Shown here: piece after piece, positions 14,371 to 15,687 of the stretch
Position numbering within the stretch: the first letter of the stretch is position 1
Layout: every line of letters starts with the position of its first letter
DNA from: Clostridiales bacterium
Lineage (GTDB): Bacteria; Bacillota; Clostridia; Oscillospirales; Oscillospiraceae
Direction of reading: 5' to 3'
Length of the DNA: 15,687 nt
Assembly: GCA_003525905.1 (NCBI GenBank)
Contig: DQIA01000119.1
Coordinates: 1-15,687 of the forward strand
The notes under the pieces: generated by a model
Told to the model about the DNA's origin: nothing
Databases searched by the model: none
What the model saw: only the letters and a program-made list of their open reading frames with translations
Made by a program: the position numbers and the translations under genes

Positions 14371-15537
14371 ATGGACTATGCAGAGCTGTATCTCTGGGAC
14401 ATCCCGGTCGTCTGGAGCAAGCCGGAAAGCGGGGACCGCGAGCTGATTTCCCTACGCGACCGCACGCCGCGCATCGCGGCAGAGGGCTGCGACATCGAAG
14501 CGCTCATCCACAGCGAGATGGGGCGGCAGATGGTGCTGCAATTTGAAGACTACATCCGCTACGGCGACGAAATGGACCCGGCCTATGTGCAGAAGTGGCA
14601 CGCGCAGGGTCTGGACAAGCAAGTGATGGAGCGCAATGACTTCTATCACCGCTGGGCGCTGTTCACGCCCATTTCGGCACGAGAAAAAAGCTCCCGCCGC
14701 TACCCGCTGCTGTTCGTGCTCCACGGGAGTAGCATGCCGATCAACTGGGAGGAGTGCTCCGGTTTTCTGCCCATCGCAGCGCGCGAGGAGCTGATCGTCT
14801 GCATTCCGCAGGATCACTCGCTCCAAAATCTCCTGCGTCTGTATGACATTCTGACGCGGGACTACCCGGTCGACCCCGGCCGCGTGTACTGCACGGGCTA
14901 TTCGCAGGGGAGCGCGCAGACAAATGCCCTGCTGTTCGCCCGGCCGGAGCTTCTGGCTGCAGCTGCGCCGTGCGGATGCCTTGCCGGGCCGTTTTCCATG
15001 GGGATGGAGCCGGAAGAGCGCGTGCAGCATGCGGCGCAGGTGCGTGTTCCGATCCTGACCGTCTGCGGCCAGCAGGAGGGCCTGTATCTTGTGCCTTATT
15101 ATGAGGATGCGCCGCAGCGCGGCATGTATGGCGCGCGCCGCACGAATCCGCACGGGCGGGAGACGGCGCGCAACCGCCTGCCGGTGCAGGCCCCGAATGC
15201 CGCATGCAAGGTCGAATCACTGAATCTTCGCCTGCGTTCGTGCAACTGCCCCGAGGTCACGCTCGAGGAGGTCCTCGCCTGTGCGGAGAGCGAGGATATC
15301 GTCTGCCGCCGCATCGGCATGCCGTTCTCCAAAACCGAGGTACGGCGCATTTACGGCTGCGACCACTATATCGGCACGGTGACGGACCGCTACGGAGACG
15401 ACACGCTGCAGATCGTCTCCGTGGACAATTTCCCGCATTGGCCTGCTCCGTCCATGGCGGAGCTTGTGTGGGAATTCCTGCGCCACTATTCGCGCGATCC
15501 GGAGACCGGTGCTCTGCGGGATGACAGGAAGTCCTAA
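14371..15537 (+). CDS. Alpha/beta-hydrolase, PHB depolymerase/esterase-like
   Basis: A 388-residue protein. An N-terminal region of about 110 residues (rich in Trp, Tyr and acidic residues) precedes the hydrolase fold. YPLLFVLHG is the oxyanion-hole strand, GYSQGS holds the nucleophile Ser178 in a GxSxG elbow, VPILTVCGQQEG lies on the strand that usually leads to the acid residue, and FPHWPAPSMAELVWEFLRHY has the likely catalytic His356, the pattern of PHB depolymerase/feruloyl-esterase-like enzymes. The acid residue is not certain. No signal peptide is visible, so it is probably cytoplasmic. The ATG at 14371 follows GGGGGAAA; an in-frame ATG at 14335 would fall inside the hairpin. The substrate (an ester) is unknown. 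Confidence 0.85.
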   Translation: MDYAELYLWDIPVVWSKPESGDRELISLRDRTPRIAAEGCDIEALIHSEMGRQMVLQFEDYIRYGDEMDPAYVQKWHAQGLDKQVMERNDFYHRWALFTPISAREKSSRRYPLLFVLHGSSMPINWEECSGFLPIAAREELIVCIPQDHSLQNLLRLYDILTRDYPVDPGRVYCTGYSQGSAQTNALLFARPELLAAAAPCGCLAGPFSMGMEPEERVQHAAQVRVPILTVCGQQEGLYLVPYYEDAPQRGMYGARRTNPHGRETARNRLPVQAPNAACKVESLNLRLRSCNCPEVTLEEVLACAESEDIVCRRIGMPFSKTEVRRIYGCDHYIGTVTDRYGDDTLQIVSVDNFPHWPAPSMAELVWEFLRHYSRDPETGALRDDRKS

Positions 15538-15598
15538 CAGAAAGGCATGCTCTATAAAAACCGGGACGGCGGAAATGCGGGTGGTCGTAAGACAGTTT

Positions 15599-15632
15599 CA
15601 GTCCCGGCAGTAATGTCTGCCGGGACTGTTCT
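15599..15632 (+). terminator. Intrinsic terminator after the hydrolase gene
   Basis: A perfect 12-bp stem, CAGTCCCGGCAG (15599-15610) with CTGCCGGGACTG (15617-15628), and a 6-nt loop, followed by TTCTT. The stem is strong but the T-run is short. It lies about 60 bp after the stop. Confidence 0.8.
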
Positions 15633-15660
15633 TGCACATATTAAAGCCATATGATAGAAT
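15632..15660 (+). promoter_or_regulatory. Promoter directed out of the window
   Basis: TTGCAC (15632-15637), a 17-bp spacer and TAGAAT (15655-15660), with TGA before the -10 as an extended element. It starts right after the terminator and presumably drives a gene beyond the right edge. Confidence 0.6.
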
Positions 15661-15687
15661 TAAAAAAGCAATAAATCGGAATGATAA

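Overview
The window looks like a chromosomal segment from a high-GC, Gram-positive anaerobe of the Clostridia, most likely the Oscillospirales (Oscillibacter/Flavonifractor-like). The grounds are GC-rich codon use, strong AAGGAGG-type ribosome binding sites with GTG and TTG starts, SigA-type promoters, and typical Clostridia genes: a BmrCD-like ABC pair, a paired radical SAM/DUF2344 module and queA-tgt-yajC. The genus assignment is inference.

Left part (1-3391, minus strand): a two-gene operon for an asymmetric heterodimeric ABC exporter. The promoter-distal subunit runs off the left edge. Middle-left (3319-3913): a non-coding stretch around a tRNA-Ala(GGC) gene with its own strong promoter and terminator. 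On its 3' side are a stray gene tail with a terminator-like hairpin and a pair of 9-bp direct repeats, which may be the scar of an integrated element. A long imperfect inverted repeat brackets the tRNA promoter. Next (3914-4750, minus) is a YihY/BrkB-type membrane protein.

From 4778 everything reads on the plus strand. A near-consensus promoter drives a TIM-barrel sugar-phosphate isomerase/epimerase-like gene. It is followed by a soluble S26-type signal-peptidase-like protein, a membrane nucleotide-sugar 4,6-dehydratase (CapD/PglF/WbpM-like) and a glucose-1-phosphate thymidylyltransferase (rfbA). Together these suggest activated-sugar supply for surface glycans or glycoproteins. With almost no gap the strand continues into a radical SAM protein and its DUF2344 partner, then queA and tgt (queuosine tRNA modification), and, behind its own promoter, yajC (Sec accessory). 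secD/secF do not follow yajC. Instead there is a hairpin and an alpha/beta-hydrolase of the PHB-depolymerase/esterase type, then a strong terminator and a promoter pointing out of the window.

Most genes are recognisable housekeeping or envelope functions. I see no CRISPR array, insertion sequence or obvious defence system. The parts least explained by standard annotation are the tRNA-Ala flanks, the membrane-anchor-less S26-like protein beside the dehydratase, and the tight packing of the radical SAM pair with the queuosine genes.
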